The notes under the pieces are model-generated. The model was given only the letters and a program-made list of their open reading frames with translations, had not been told where the DNA came from and made no database searches. The position numbers and the translations under genes were made by a program. Shown piece after piece: positions 1 through 5,874 of a DNA stretch of 6,072 bases (positions within the stretch are counted from its first letter, which is position 1; the number at the start of each line of letters is the position of its first letter). The stretch covers positions 1-6,072 of the forward strand of contig JASLEM010000589.1 in NCBI GenBank assembly GCA_030151165.1, given 5' to 3'. This DNA comes from Burkholderiaceae bacterium (GTDB lineage: Bacteria; Pseudomonadota; Gammaproteobacteria; Burkholderiales; Burkholderiaceae).

Positions 1-546
1 GTCCTCCTGCGTCATCTCGCCGGCGCGCACCATCTCGCTCATCTTCCAGACGCCGGTGCCCGAGCCGATGTCCTGGCCGCGGAACTTGCCGTTGAGCATC
101 GGGCCGCCGGACAGGCCGATCGTCGGCAGGTTGCAGCTCGCGGCGCCCATCATCAGCGCGGGCGTCGTCTTGTCGCAGCCCATCAGCAGCACGACGCCGT
201 CGATCGGGTTGCCGCGGATCGACTCCTCGACGTCCATGCTCGCGAGGTTGCGGAACAGCATCGCGGTGGGGCGCAGCTGCGTCTCGCCGAGCGACATCAC
301 GGGGAACTCGAGCGGGAAGCCGCCGGCCTCGTAGACTCCGCGCTTGACGAATTCGGCGAGCTCGCGGAAGTGCCCGTTGCAGGGCGTCAGCTCGCTCCAG
401 GTGTTGCAGATGCCGATGACCGGCCGGCCATCGAGCTCGTCGTGCGGGTAGCCCTGATTCTTGATCCAGCTCCGGTGCACGAACCCGTCGCGATCGTTCT
501 TGCCGAACCATGCCTGGCTGCGGCGGACGGGCTTCTTGGTCTCCAT
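1..546 (-). CDS. IlvD/Edd-family sugar-acid (aldonate) dehydratase, N-terminal part
   Basis: Only the first 182 residues are present; the frame is open to the window edge, and the family is usually about 570-600 residues long. These enzymes use a [2Fe-2S] cluster and Mg2+ to dehydrate a sugar acid to a 2-keto-3-deoxy acid in the cytoplasm. The translation shows WSELTPCNGH with C56, and MGCDKTTPA with C124, D125 and K126. The 68-residue spacing of these cysteines and the D-K pair match the cluster and metal ligands of pentonate dehydratases (L-arabinonate/D-xylonate type); the third cysteine and the catalytic serine lie outside the window. SGGPMLNG (146-153) is also typical. The ATG at 546 follows a weak purine-rich stretch (GAAGAG, about 8 nt upstream) and gives the expected short N-terminus. 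The divergent neighbour is an aldose dehydrogenase-like SDR, which supports sugar-acid rather than branched-chain amino-acid metabolism. The exact substrate (arabinonate, xylonate, galactonate, fuconate) cannot be read here. Confidence 0.93.
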   Translation of the reverse strand, partial: METKKPVRRSQAWFGKNDRDGFVHRSWIKNQGYPHDELDGRPVIGICNTWSELTPCNGHFRELAEFVKRGVYEAGGFPLEFPVMSLGETQLRPTAMLFRNLASMDVEESIRGNPIDGVVLLMGCDKTTPALMMGAASCNLPTIGLSGGPMLNGKFRGQDIGSGTGVWKMSEMVRAGEMTQED

Positions 547-597
547 TTGGTTTTCTCTTCTTCTCGACTTGACGGGGCGCATCGTATCGCCGCACAC

Positions 598-620
598 TGA
601 TATTGGAAAAATAAAGATCA
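598..620. promoter_or_regulatory. Imperfect 23 bp inverted repeat, candidate operator
   Basis: The two ends read TGATATT and AAAGATCA-like, giving half-sites TGATnTT and AAnATCA separated by 9 bases. It is the only dyad I noticed in the divergent gap and it covers both candidate -10 elements (599-604 on plus, 610-615 on minus), a position from which a bound regulator could control both directions. Half-sites of six matched bases can arise by chance in AT-rich DNA, and the protein that would bind is unknown. Confidence 0.35.
599..604 (+). promoter_or_regulatory. Candidate -10 element (GATATT) for the SDR gene
   Basis: GATATT ends 45 nt before the SDR start codon. Hexamers of the same form sit at a similar distance before the other three plus-strand genes. 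There is no recognisable -35 at 16-18 nt spacing, so the call relies on the recurrence. Confidence 0.3.
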
Positions 621-638
621 GCGCACCTGACATTGCAA
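610..638 (-). promoter_or_regulatory. Candidate sigma70 promoter for the dehydratase gene
   Basis: Read on the minus strand, TTGCAA (633-638) as -35 and TTTATT (610-615) as -10 are separated by 17 nt; each matches four of six consensus bases. Transcription would start near 603, leaving a leader of nearly 60 nt before the ATG at 546. The match is modest and in an AT-rich patch. Confidence 0.3.
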
Positions 639-649
639 AAAAGGCATCC

Positions 650-1462
650 ATGAGCAACGAGAGTTCTTCCGTGAAATCCACTTCTTCCCAGCCCGCCATG
701 CAGGCGGCGACCTTTCCGAGCCTGCGCGGCCGGCGCGTGTTCGTGACCGGCGGCGGCTCCGGCATCGGCGCGTCGATCGTCGAGGCCTTCGCGGCGCAGG
801 GCGCGCTCGTCGCGTTCGTCGACATCGCCGAAGGCGCCAGCGCCGCGCTCGCCGCGCGCATCGAGGCGCGCGGCCTGCCCGCGCCGTGGTGGCGCGCGTG
901 CGACGTGCGCGACATCGCCGCGCTGCAGGCCGCCGTGGCCGACGCCGGCGCGGCGCTCGGCGATTTTCACGCGCTCGTCAACAACGTCGCGAGCGACGAC
1001 CGCCACACGCTGGACTCGGTGACGCCCGAGTACTACGACAACCGCATGGCGATCAACGAGCGCCCGGCCTTCTTCGCGATCCAGGCCGTCGTGCCGGGCA
1101 TGAAGCGGCTGGGGCAGGGCGCGATCGTCAACCTCGGCTCGACCGGCTGGCAGACCAAGGCGAGCGAATACCCGTGCTACGCGATCGCGAAGGCGTCGGT
1201 CAACGGCCTCACGCGCGGCCTGGCGAAGAGCCTCGGCGCGCACCGCATCCGCGTGAACACCGTCTCGCCGGGCTGGATCATGACGGAGCGCCAGCTCGAG
1301 AAATGGCTGACGCCCGCGGGCGAGGAAGACATCGTGCGCAACCAGTGCCTGCCCGACAAGATGCAGCCGGACGACGTCGCGCAGATGGTGCTGTTCCTCG
1401 CCGCCGACGACGGCCGCATGTGCACGGCGCAGGAGTTCAAGGTCGACGGCGGCTGGAACTGA
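650..1462 (+). CDS. SDR-family NAD(P)-dependent oxidoreductase, probable aldose (D-xylose/L-arabinose-type) 1-dehydrogenase
   Basis: A complete 270-residue classical short-chain dehydrogenase. It shows the Rossmann motif TGGGSGIG (33-40), an acidic residue D58 after the second beta strand (usually favouring NAD+), CDV at 84-86, NNVA (111-114, a variant of NNAG), N136, and the catalytic S164, Y177 and K181 (YAIAK). The stretches DDRH (116-119), NQCLPDK (231-237) and the ending at DGGWN resemble Caulobacter-type D-xylose dehydrogenase, which oxidises a pyranose to its lactone. The divergent aldonate dehydratase fits such a pathway. The ATG at 650 has AAAAAAGG 5 nt upstream and is preferred. It leaves a Ser-rich extension of about 20 residues before the conserved FPSLRGR. 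A second ATG at 698 would give 254 residues, nearer the usual 250, but lacks a ribosome binding site. The sugar oxidised is not determined; xylose, arabinose, galactose or fucose are all possible. Confidence 0.9.
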   Translation: MSNESSSVKSTSSQPAMQAATFPSLRGRRVFVTGGGSGIGASIVEAFAAQGALVAFVDIAEGASAALAARIEARGLPAPWWRACDVRDIAALQAAVADAGAALGDFHALVNNVASDDRHTLDSVTPEYYDNRMAINERPAFFAIQAVVPGMKRLGQGAIVNLGSTGWQTKASEYPCYAIAKASVNGLTRGLAKSLGAHRIRVNTVSPGWIMTERQLEKWLTPAGEEDIVRNQCLPDKMQPDDVAQMVLFLAADDGRMCTAQEFKVDGGWN

Positions 1463-1480
1463 CCCGGCCCGTCCCTGCGG

Positions 1481-1500
1481 ACGCCCCCACGACGGGGCGT
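1481..1500 (+). terminator. GC-rich stem-loop after the SDR gene, possible terminator
   Basis: ACGCCCC (1481-1487) and GGGGCGT (1494-1500) form a perfect 7 bp stem with a 6-base loop, starting 18 nt after the SDR stop codon. No T tract follows, so it is not a canonical intrinsic terminator. It could still halt transcription or protect the 3' end of the message. Confidence 0.4.
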
Positions 1501-1522
1501 GGCGCAATCGGCGGCGGCGGCG

Positions 1523-1528
1523 CATAGT
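1523..1528 (+). promoter_or_regulatory. Candidate -10 element (CATAGT) for the TPR-methyltransferase gene
   Basis: CATAGT is followed directly by CGGGCTC and ends 42 nt before the start codon at 1571. The related element before the DUF885 gene is also followed by a CGGGCTC. The 17-nt-upstream position shows no -35 resemblance. Confidence 0.3.
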
Positions 1529-1570
1529 CGGGCTCCGCCGGACGATCCGCCCGGTGTCCAGGGGGATCCG

Positions 1571-2917
1571 ATGTCGAACACCACCGACCTGACGCCGCAG
1601 AGCGTCGGGATCACGCTCATGCTGACCTTCCAGGAGGCGCTGGGCGTGGCCACCGACCGCCTGCGAGCCGGGCGTCTCGACGAGGCGCAGCCGATCTACG
1701 AGGCGCTGCTGCAGTGCGCGCCGCGCCATGCGGACGTCCTCGGCCAGCTCGGCTTCCTGCACTACCAGCGCGAGAACCACGAGCGCGCGCTCGAGCTGAT
1801 GCGCACCGCGCTCGAGTACACGCCGGACTCGCCGGGGCTGTGGAACAACGTGGGCAACGTGCTGTCGGTGATGGATCGCCCGGACGAGGCCGCGGACGCC
1901 TTCGAGCGCAGCCTCGCGCTGGCGGACAACGCGCACGCGCACTCGAACTTGGCGCGCATCTGGCGCGGGCGCAGCGACTGGCCGCGCAGCGAGGCGGCCG
2001 CGCGGCGCGCGCTGGCCTTGTCGCCGGAGGCCGGCGAGTCGTGGCACAGCCTCGCGCTCGCGCTGCTGGGCCAGTCGCGCTACCCCGAGGCGGCCGAGGC
2101 CGCGGTGCACGGCATGCCGATGATCCCGCCGCGCATCCGCAACCGCGACTTCTATGCGCGGCTGCTGCTGATCAACGGCCAGCCCGAGCAGGCGCTGAAG
2201 GTGTACGAGGCCTGGGTGGCGGCGGATCCGGACAATCCGTATCCGCGCCATCACCTCGCGGCGTGCAGCGGCCGCGACGTGCCCGAGCGCGCGAGCGATG
2301 CCTACATCGAGAAGACCTTCGACCGCTTCGCGGCCAGCTTCGACGACCAGCTCGCCAAGCTGGACTACCGGGCGCCCGAGTTCGTCGCGGAGGCGCTGGC
2401 GCTCGCGCTGCCCGCGCCGGCGCGCGCGCTGGACATCGCCGACCTCGGCTGCGGCACCGGCCTGTGCGGGCCGCTGGTGCGCCCGTGGGCGCGCCGACTG
2501 GTGGGCTGCGACCTCTCGGGCGCGATGCTGGAAAAGGCGGCGCAGCGCGAGGCCTACGACGAGCTGCTCAAGATCGAGCTGGTGCAGTTCCTCGAGGCGC
2601 GGGCCGGCGCGTTCGATGCGCTCGTCGCGGCCGACACGCTGATCTATTTCGGCGACCTGACCCAGGTCGCGCAGGCCGCGGGCCGCGCGCTGCGCCCCGG
2701 CGGTGTGCTCGTCGTGACGATCGAGGCGATGGCGGACGAGCGCGCGGGCCACGTCGAGCTCAACACCGGCGGCCGCTACGCCCACAAGCTGGCCTACCTC
2801 ACCGAGACCTTCGCTGCCGCGGGCCTCGCGACGCGGGCCGCGTTGCCGGTCGTGCTGCGGATGGAGAACTTCGTGTCGGTGGACGGCTGGGTCGTCACGG
2901 CGGTGCGCGGCGGCTGA
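1571..2917 (+). CDS. Tetratricopeptide-repeat protein with C-terminal class I SAM-dependent methyltransferase domain
   Basis: A complete 448-residue protein in two parts. Residues about 19-220 are helical TPR units: ADVLGQLGFLHYQREN (54-69), LWNNVGNVLSVMDRPDEA (90-107), AHSNLARIWRGRSDW (123-137) and SWHSLALALLGQSRYPEA (157-174), each showing the small-residue and P-x-x-A pattern of the family. Residues about 245-448 are a Rossmann-fold methyltransferase: FDRFAASFD (250-258), SAM-binding motif I DLGCGTGLCG (291-300), acidic D314 after strand 2, AADTLIYFGDL (353-363) and a LRPGGVLVV strand (374-382). TPRs normally bind protein or peptide partners, so the likely job is methylating something the repeats hold; the substrate is unknown. 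No signal peptide or membrane segment is seen, so it should be cytoplasmic. The ATG at 1571 is chosen for AGGGGGA (1560-1566), 4 nt upstream; an in-frame GTG at 1499 lies in the hairpin of the preceding intergenic region and has no support. Another ATG at 1619 lacks a comparable site. Confidence 0.88.
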   Translation: MSNTTDLTPQSVGITLMLTFQEALGVATDRLRAGRLDEAQPIYEALLQCAPRHADVLGQLGFLHYQRENHERALELMRTALEYTPDSPGLWNNVGNVLSVMDRPDEAADAFERSLALADNAHAHSNLARIWRGRSDWPRSEAAARRALALSPEAGESWHSLALALLGQSRYPEAAEAAVHGMPMIPPRIRNRDFYARLLLINGQPEQALKVYEAWVAADPDNPYPRHHLAACSGRDVPERASDAYIEKTFDRFAASFDDQLAKLDYRAPEFVAEALALALPAPARALDIADLGCGTGLCGPLVRPWARRLVGCDLSGAMLEKAAQREAYDELLKIELVQFLEARAGAFDALVAADTLIYFGDLTQVAQAAGRALRPGGVLVVTIEAMADERAGHVELNTGGRYAHKLAYLTETFAAAGLATRAALPVVLRMENFVSVDGWVVTAVRGG

Positions 2918-2919
2918 GG

Positions 2920-2970
2920 GCGGGGCGGCGTCGTCGATACTGTCGGGCTCGTTTCCGACCCTCGCCCCGC
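2920..2970 (+). other. Nested GC-rich inverted repeats between methyltransferase and DUF885 genes
   Basis: GCGGGGCG (2920-2927) pairs perfectly with CGCCCCGC (2963-2970), and inside it GTCGG (2942-2946) pairs with CCGAC (2955-2959) around an 8-base loop. The outer stem begins 3 nt after the methyltransferase stop codon. It may act as a 3' end structure or weak terminator for that gene. A candidate -10 at 2936-2941 lies inside it, so a transcript from there would contain only the inner hairpin and right arm. No T tract follows. Confidence 0.4.
2936..2941 (+). promoter_or_regulatory. Candidate -10 element (GATACT) for the DUF885 gene
   Basis: GATACT is followed by GTCGGGCTC and ends 51 nt before the start codon at 2993. 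It is one of four similar elements in the window. No convincing -35 is visible. Confidence 0.3.
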
Positions 2971-2992
2971 ACGCCCCCGAAAGGTTCCGCCG

Positions 2993-4792
2993 ATGTCCTA
3001 TTTCTCGTGCCGCGCGCGCCGCGCGCGCCCGCCCGTTCGACTGCTCGCCGCGGCGAGCGCACTCGCCCTGCTGGCCGCCGCGCCGGTCGAGGCGGCGTCT
3101 TCCGCCGGGTCTTCGGTTGCCGGGGGCGATGCCCAGGCCGCGCGCTTCGAGCAGGTCGTCCACGCGTACTACGAGCGCTACCTCGCGACGCATCCCGAAG
3201 ACGCGACCCAGCTGGGCGACCACCGCTTCGACCGCCGCGCGGGCGACGTGTCGGCGCGCGGCATCGCGGCCGATCGCGCGCTGTACCACCGCACGCTCGA
3301 CGCGCTGCAGGCCTTCCCGCCGGCCTCGCTGCCGCCGGACGACGCGGTCGATCGGCAGATCCTGGAGGTCGACCTGCGCGCGCGCCTGTTCGACCTCGAG
3401 ACGCTGAAGACCTGGCAGTGGCGCGCGATCGACTACGCGCCCACGCAAGGCGTCTACCTGGTGCTCGCGCGCGACTTCGCGCCGCTGAAGACGCGCCTGG
3501 CCGACGCGAAGGCGCGCCTCGACGCGATCCCCGCGATCGTGGCCGCGGCGCGCGCGAACCTGAAGAACCCGCCGCGCGTGTTCACCGAGACGGCGATCGC
3601 GCAGAACAAGGGCGCGATCTCGTTCGTGCAGGACGACCTGGAGGACTTCCTGAAGCAGGAGCCCTCGATGAAGCCGGCGCTCGCGGCGTCCCGGGCGCGC
3701 GCGGTCGCCGCGTTGCAGGCCTACGGCACGTGGCTCGAGAAGGACCTGCTGCCGCGCTCGACGGGCGACTTCCGCCTCGGCCGCGAGCACTTCGACCAGC
3801 GCCTGCGCTTCTCGCTCGACTCCGACCTGTCCGCCGACGAGATCCTGCAGCGCGCGCAGGCCGAGCTGCAGGCCACGCAGGCCGCGATGGAAGCGACCGC
3901 GCTGCCGCTGTTCAGGCAGTACTTCCCCGACAGGTCGATCGACGGCCTGGACGGCCACGCGCTGGTGCGCGCGGTGCTGGACAGGATCGCCGAGACGCAT
4001 CCGGACAACGCCACGATCGTCGCCGAGGCGCGCGCCGACCTCGCCGCCGCGACGGATTTCGTGCGCGCGCACAAGCTCGTGACGGTGCCCGACGCGCCGG
4101 TGCGCGTCATCGTGATGCCCGAGTTCCAGCGCGGCCCGGCGGTCGCGTTCTGCGACTGGGCCGGCCCGCTCGAGAAGAACGGCACGACGTTCTACGCGAT
4201 CTCGCCCACGCCGGCCGACTGGTCGCCCGCGCGCGTCGCGTCGCAGTTCCGCGAATACAACGCCGCGATGCTGCGCGACCTCACCGTGCACGAGGCGATG
4301 CCCGGCCACTACCTGCAGGGCGCGCACGCTAGCAACGTGCACGCGAACACGCTGGTGCGCGCGATGAGCTACAGCGGCACCTTCGTCGAGGGCTGGGCCG
4401 TCTACGCCGAGCAGTTCATGGCCGAGGCCGGCTGGGGCGGCCTCGAGACGCGCATGGAGCAGCTGAAGATGCGGCTGCGCGTCGACGTCAACGCCATCCT
4501 CGACCAGAAGATCCACGCGGGCGGCATGAGCGAGCAGGACGCGATGAAGCTGATGATGGACGCCGGCTACCAGGAAGAGGGCGAGGCAGCGGGCAAATGG
4601 CGGCGCGCGGAGATGTCGGCGGGGCAGCTGTCGACCTACTTCGTCGGCGTGCAGGAGATGATCGCGCTCGCCCGCGACATGCAGGCCAGGCTGGGTGGCG
4701 ACGACATGCAGGCCGTGCGCGACGCGATGATCGCGCACGGGTCGATCGCGACGAAGTACGTCAGGGAACTGGACGGCCTGCGCGCGCCTTGA
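2993..4792 (+). CDS. DUF885-family probable zinc metallopeptidase, exported
   Basis: A complete 599-residue protein of usual family length. It starts with a Sec-type signal peptide: an arginine-rich n-region (R7-R16), a hydrophobic Leu/Ala core (17-30) and a plausible cleavage site after A34 (V-E-A|A). It therefore probably acts in the periplasm or outside the cell. The DUF885 hallmark HEAMPGH (433-439) supplies two metal-binding histidines and the catalytic glutamate E434; E466 in EGWAVYAEQ (466-474), 27 residues later, is the likely third ligand. Conserved substrate-side segments include TTFYAISP (398-405) and GQLSTYFVG (544-552). The family belongs to the HExxH-type peptidase fold group, but most members have no known substrate; peptide hydrolysis is inferred from motifs. 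The ATG at 2993 has AAAGG (2980-2984) 8 nt upstream and is the only start that yields the signal peptide. The 75 nt gap after the methyltransferase gene gives no evidence of a functional link. Confidence 0.9.
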   Translation: MSYFSCRARRARPPVRLLAAASALALLAAAPVEAASSAGSSVAGGDAQAARFEQVVHAYYERYLATHPEDATQLGDHRFDRRAGDVSARGIAADRALYHRTLDALQAFPPASLPPDDAVDRQILEVDLRARLFDLETLKTWQWRAIDYAPTQGVYLVLARDFAPLKTRLADAKARLDAIPAIVAAARANLKNPPRVFTETAIAQNKGAISFVQDDLEDFLKQEPSMKPALAASRARAVAALQAYGTWLEKDLLPRSTGDFRLGREHFDQRLRFSLDSDLSADEILQRAQAELQATQAAMEATALPLFRQYFPDRSIDGLDGHALVRAVLDRIAETHPDNATIVAEARADLAAATDFVRAHKLVTVPDAPVRVIVMPEFQRGPAVAFCDWAGPLEKNGTTFYAISPTPADWSPARVASQFREYNAAMLRDLTVHEAMPGHYLQGAHASNVHANTLVRAMSYSGTFVEGWAVYAEQFMAEAGWGGLETRMEQLKMRLRVDVNAILDQKIHAGGMSEQDAMKLMMDAGYQEEGEAAGKWRRAEMSAGQLSTYFVGVQEMIALARDMQARLGGDDMQAVRDAMIAHGSIATKYVRELDGLRAP

Positions 4793-4834
4793 CGGCGGCA
4801 GCCCTGGCGCCGGCGCGGGTTCGCACATCGGAGC

Positions 4835-4840
4835 GATAGT
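4835..4840 (+). promoter_or_regulatory. Candidate -10 element (GATAGT) for the aldo/keto reductase gene
   Basis: GATAGT is followed directly by CGGGGG and ends 56 nt before the start codon at 4897. If used, transcription would begin near 4847, just before the stem-loop at 4852-4872. No good -35 is seen at the standard distance. Confidence 0.3.
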
Positions 4841-4851
4841 CGGGGGATGGC

Positions 4852-4872
4852 GGCGACGCAGCCCGCGTCGCC
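4852..4872 (+). other. Perfect 8 bp stem-loop in the aldo/keto reductase leader
   Basis: GGCGACGC (4852-4859) and GCGTCGCC (4865-4872) form an uninterrupted 8 bp GC-rich stem with a 5-base loop AGCCC. It ends 11 nt before the ribosome binding site at 4884-4890. No T tract follows, and it is about 60 nt after the DUF885 stop codon. It could be a 5' stabilising hairpin of the reductase message, a translation-modulating structure, or a terminator for the upstream gene. Confidence 0.45.
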
Positions 4873-4896
4873 CGCACGCATCCAAAGGAACTCGCC

Positions 4897-5853
4897 ATGC
4901 AACTTCGCGCCCTCGGCAGCACGGGCCTGCAGATCGCTCCCCTCGTGTTCGGCGGCAACGTCTTCGGCTGGACGGTCGACGAGCAGCGCAGCTTCGAGCT
5001 GCTCGACGCGTTCGTCGATGCCGGCTTCAACGCGATCGACACCGCGGACGTCTACTCGCGCTGGGTGCCCGGCCATGCCGGCGGCGAGTCGGAGACGATC
5101 ATCGGCAAGTGGCTCGCGGCCAAGCCGTCGCGGCGCGACCAGGTGCTGCTCTTCACCAAGGTCGGCTCCGACATGGGCGATGGCCGCCAGGGCCTCGGCG
5201 CCCCGTGGATCGAGCGCGCGGTGGAGGACTCGCTGCGGCGGCTGCAGGTCGAGCGGATCGACCTCTACCAGTCGCACAAGCCCGACGACGGCACGCCGCA
5301 CGAGGAGACGCTGCGCGCCTACCAGCGGCTGATCGAGGCCGGCAAGATCCGCGCGATCGGCTGCTCCAACTTCAGCGCGAAGCAGGTGGCCGACGCGCAC
5401 TGGACCTCGCGCGAGCTCGGCCTGCCCGTCTACGCGACGCTGCAGCCCGAATACAACCTCTACGACCGCGCCAGCTACGACGGCCCGCTGCGCGAGCTCG
5501 CGATCGAGCTGGGCCTGGGCGTGATCCCGTATTTCAGCCTCGCGTCGGGCTTCCTGACCGGCAAGTACCGCAGCGAGGCGGATCTCGCGAAGAGCCCGCG
5601 CGGCGGCGGCGTGAAGAAGTACCTGACGCCGCGCGGCCTGCGCATCCTCGCGGCGCTCGACGAGGTCGCGGGGCGCCACGACAGCCAGCCGGCCGAGGTC
5701 GCGCTGGCCTGGCTGATGGCGCGCGAGGGCGTCACCGCGCCGATCGCGAGCGCGACCAGCGTCGAGCAGATGAAGAGCTTCGCGAAGGCCGCGGCGCTGG
5801 TGCTGGGCGCCGACGACCGCGCGGCGCTCGATCGCGCGAGCGACCCCGACTGA
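4897..5853 (+). CDS. Aldo/keto reductase family oxidoreductase
   Basis: A complete 318-residue NADP(H)-type aldo/keto reductase with a (beta/alpha)8 barrel. The catalytic tetrad is intact: D48 (NAIDTADVY), Y53, K88 (LLFTKVG) and H127 (LYQSHKPD). Cofactor and barrel motifs follow in order: GCSNFSA (155-161), QPEYNLYDR (183-191), SLASGFLTGKY (214-224) and the C-terminal coenzyme segment APIASATSVEQM (281-292). The family interconverts carbonyls and alcohols in the cytoplasm; the substrate cannot be deduced, though many members of this branch act on small aldehydes, ketones or sugars. The ATG at 4897 follows a strong AAAGGAA (4884-4890) at 6 nt spacing. The gene has its own 104 nt leader with a stem-loop, so it is probably transcribed separately from the DUF885 gene. 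It converges with the LysR-type regulator gene, whose stop lies 21 nt beyond its own. A role in the sugar oxidation suggested by the left-hand genes is possible but unsupported by the sequence. Confidence 0.92.
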   Translation: MQLRALGSTGLQIAPLVFGGNVFGWTVDEQRSFELLDAFVDAGFNAIDTADVYSRWVPGHAGGESETIIGKWLAAKPSRRDQVLLFTKVGSDMGDGRQGLGAPWIERAVEDSLRRLQVERIDLYQSHKPDDGTPHEETLRAYQRLIEAGKIRAIGCSNFSAKQVADAHWTSRELGLPVYATLQPEYNLYDRASYDGPLRELAIELGLGVIPYFSLASGFLTGKYRSEADLAKSPRGGGVKKYLTPRGLRILAALDEVAGRHDSQPAEVALAWLMAREGVTAPIASATSVEQMKSFAKAAALVLGADDRAALDRASDPD

Positions 5854-5874
5854 TCGCCCCGCGGGCTCCGGCGC

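Larger units (their letters stand above)
547..649. promoter_or_regulatory. Divergent promoter region between dehydratase and dehydrogenase genes
   Basis: This 103 bp gap separates two divergently transcribed genes of apparently one pathway. Its middle (about 598-645) is markedly richer in A and T than the surrounding coding sequence. It contains a candidate -10 for the plus-strand SDR gene, a candidate -35/-10 pair for the minus-strand dehydratase gene and an inverted repeat overlapping both. A TTGACG at 569-574 resembles a -35 box, but no good -10 lies 16-18 nt from it, so I give it little weight. Shared regulation of both genes from this region is an inference from arrangement and sequence. 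Confidence 0.6.

Noticed and set aside
569..574. TTGACG as a -35 box for the SDR gene
   Set aside because: A good hexamer on its own, but the best -10-like sequences lie 18 nt away with poor match or 24 nt away, so no complete promoter can be drawn.
56..600. Plus-strand open frames opposite the dehydratase
   Set aside because: The minus-strand frame carries the conserved dehydratase cysteines and motifs; the plus-strand readings show none.
1714..4332. An 872-codon open frame on the plus strand spanning the methyltransferase and DUF885 genes
   Set aside because: Its translation is dominated by Arg, Ala, Gly and Pro with no domain, as expected for an out-of-frame reading of GC-rich codons; it overlaps two genes with clear family motifs.
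4807..4816. GCGCCGGCGC palindrome after the DUF885 gene
   Set aside because: A perfect 10 bp palindrome, but it cannot form a hairpin with a reasonable loop, and such GC palindromes are frequent in DNA of this composition.
4636..5679. A 347-codon open frame on the minus strand opposite the aldo/keto reductase
   Set aside because: Antisense reading of a GC-rich gene; low-complexity Arg/Ala/Leu composition, no recognisable motif, and the sense frame has the complete reductase tetrad.
5858..5865. CCCGCGGG palindrome between the convergent reductase and LysR genes, as a bidirectional terminator
   Set aside because: Too short to make a stem with a loop, and neither strand shows a T tract.
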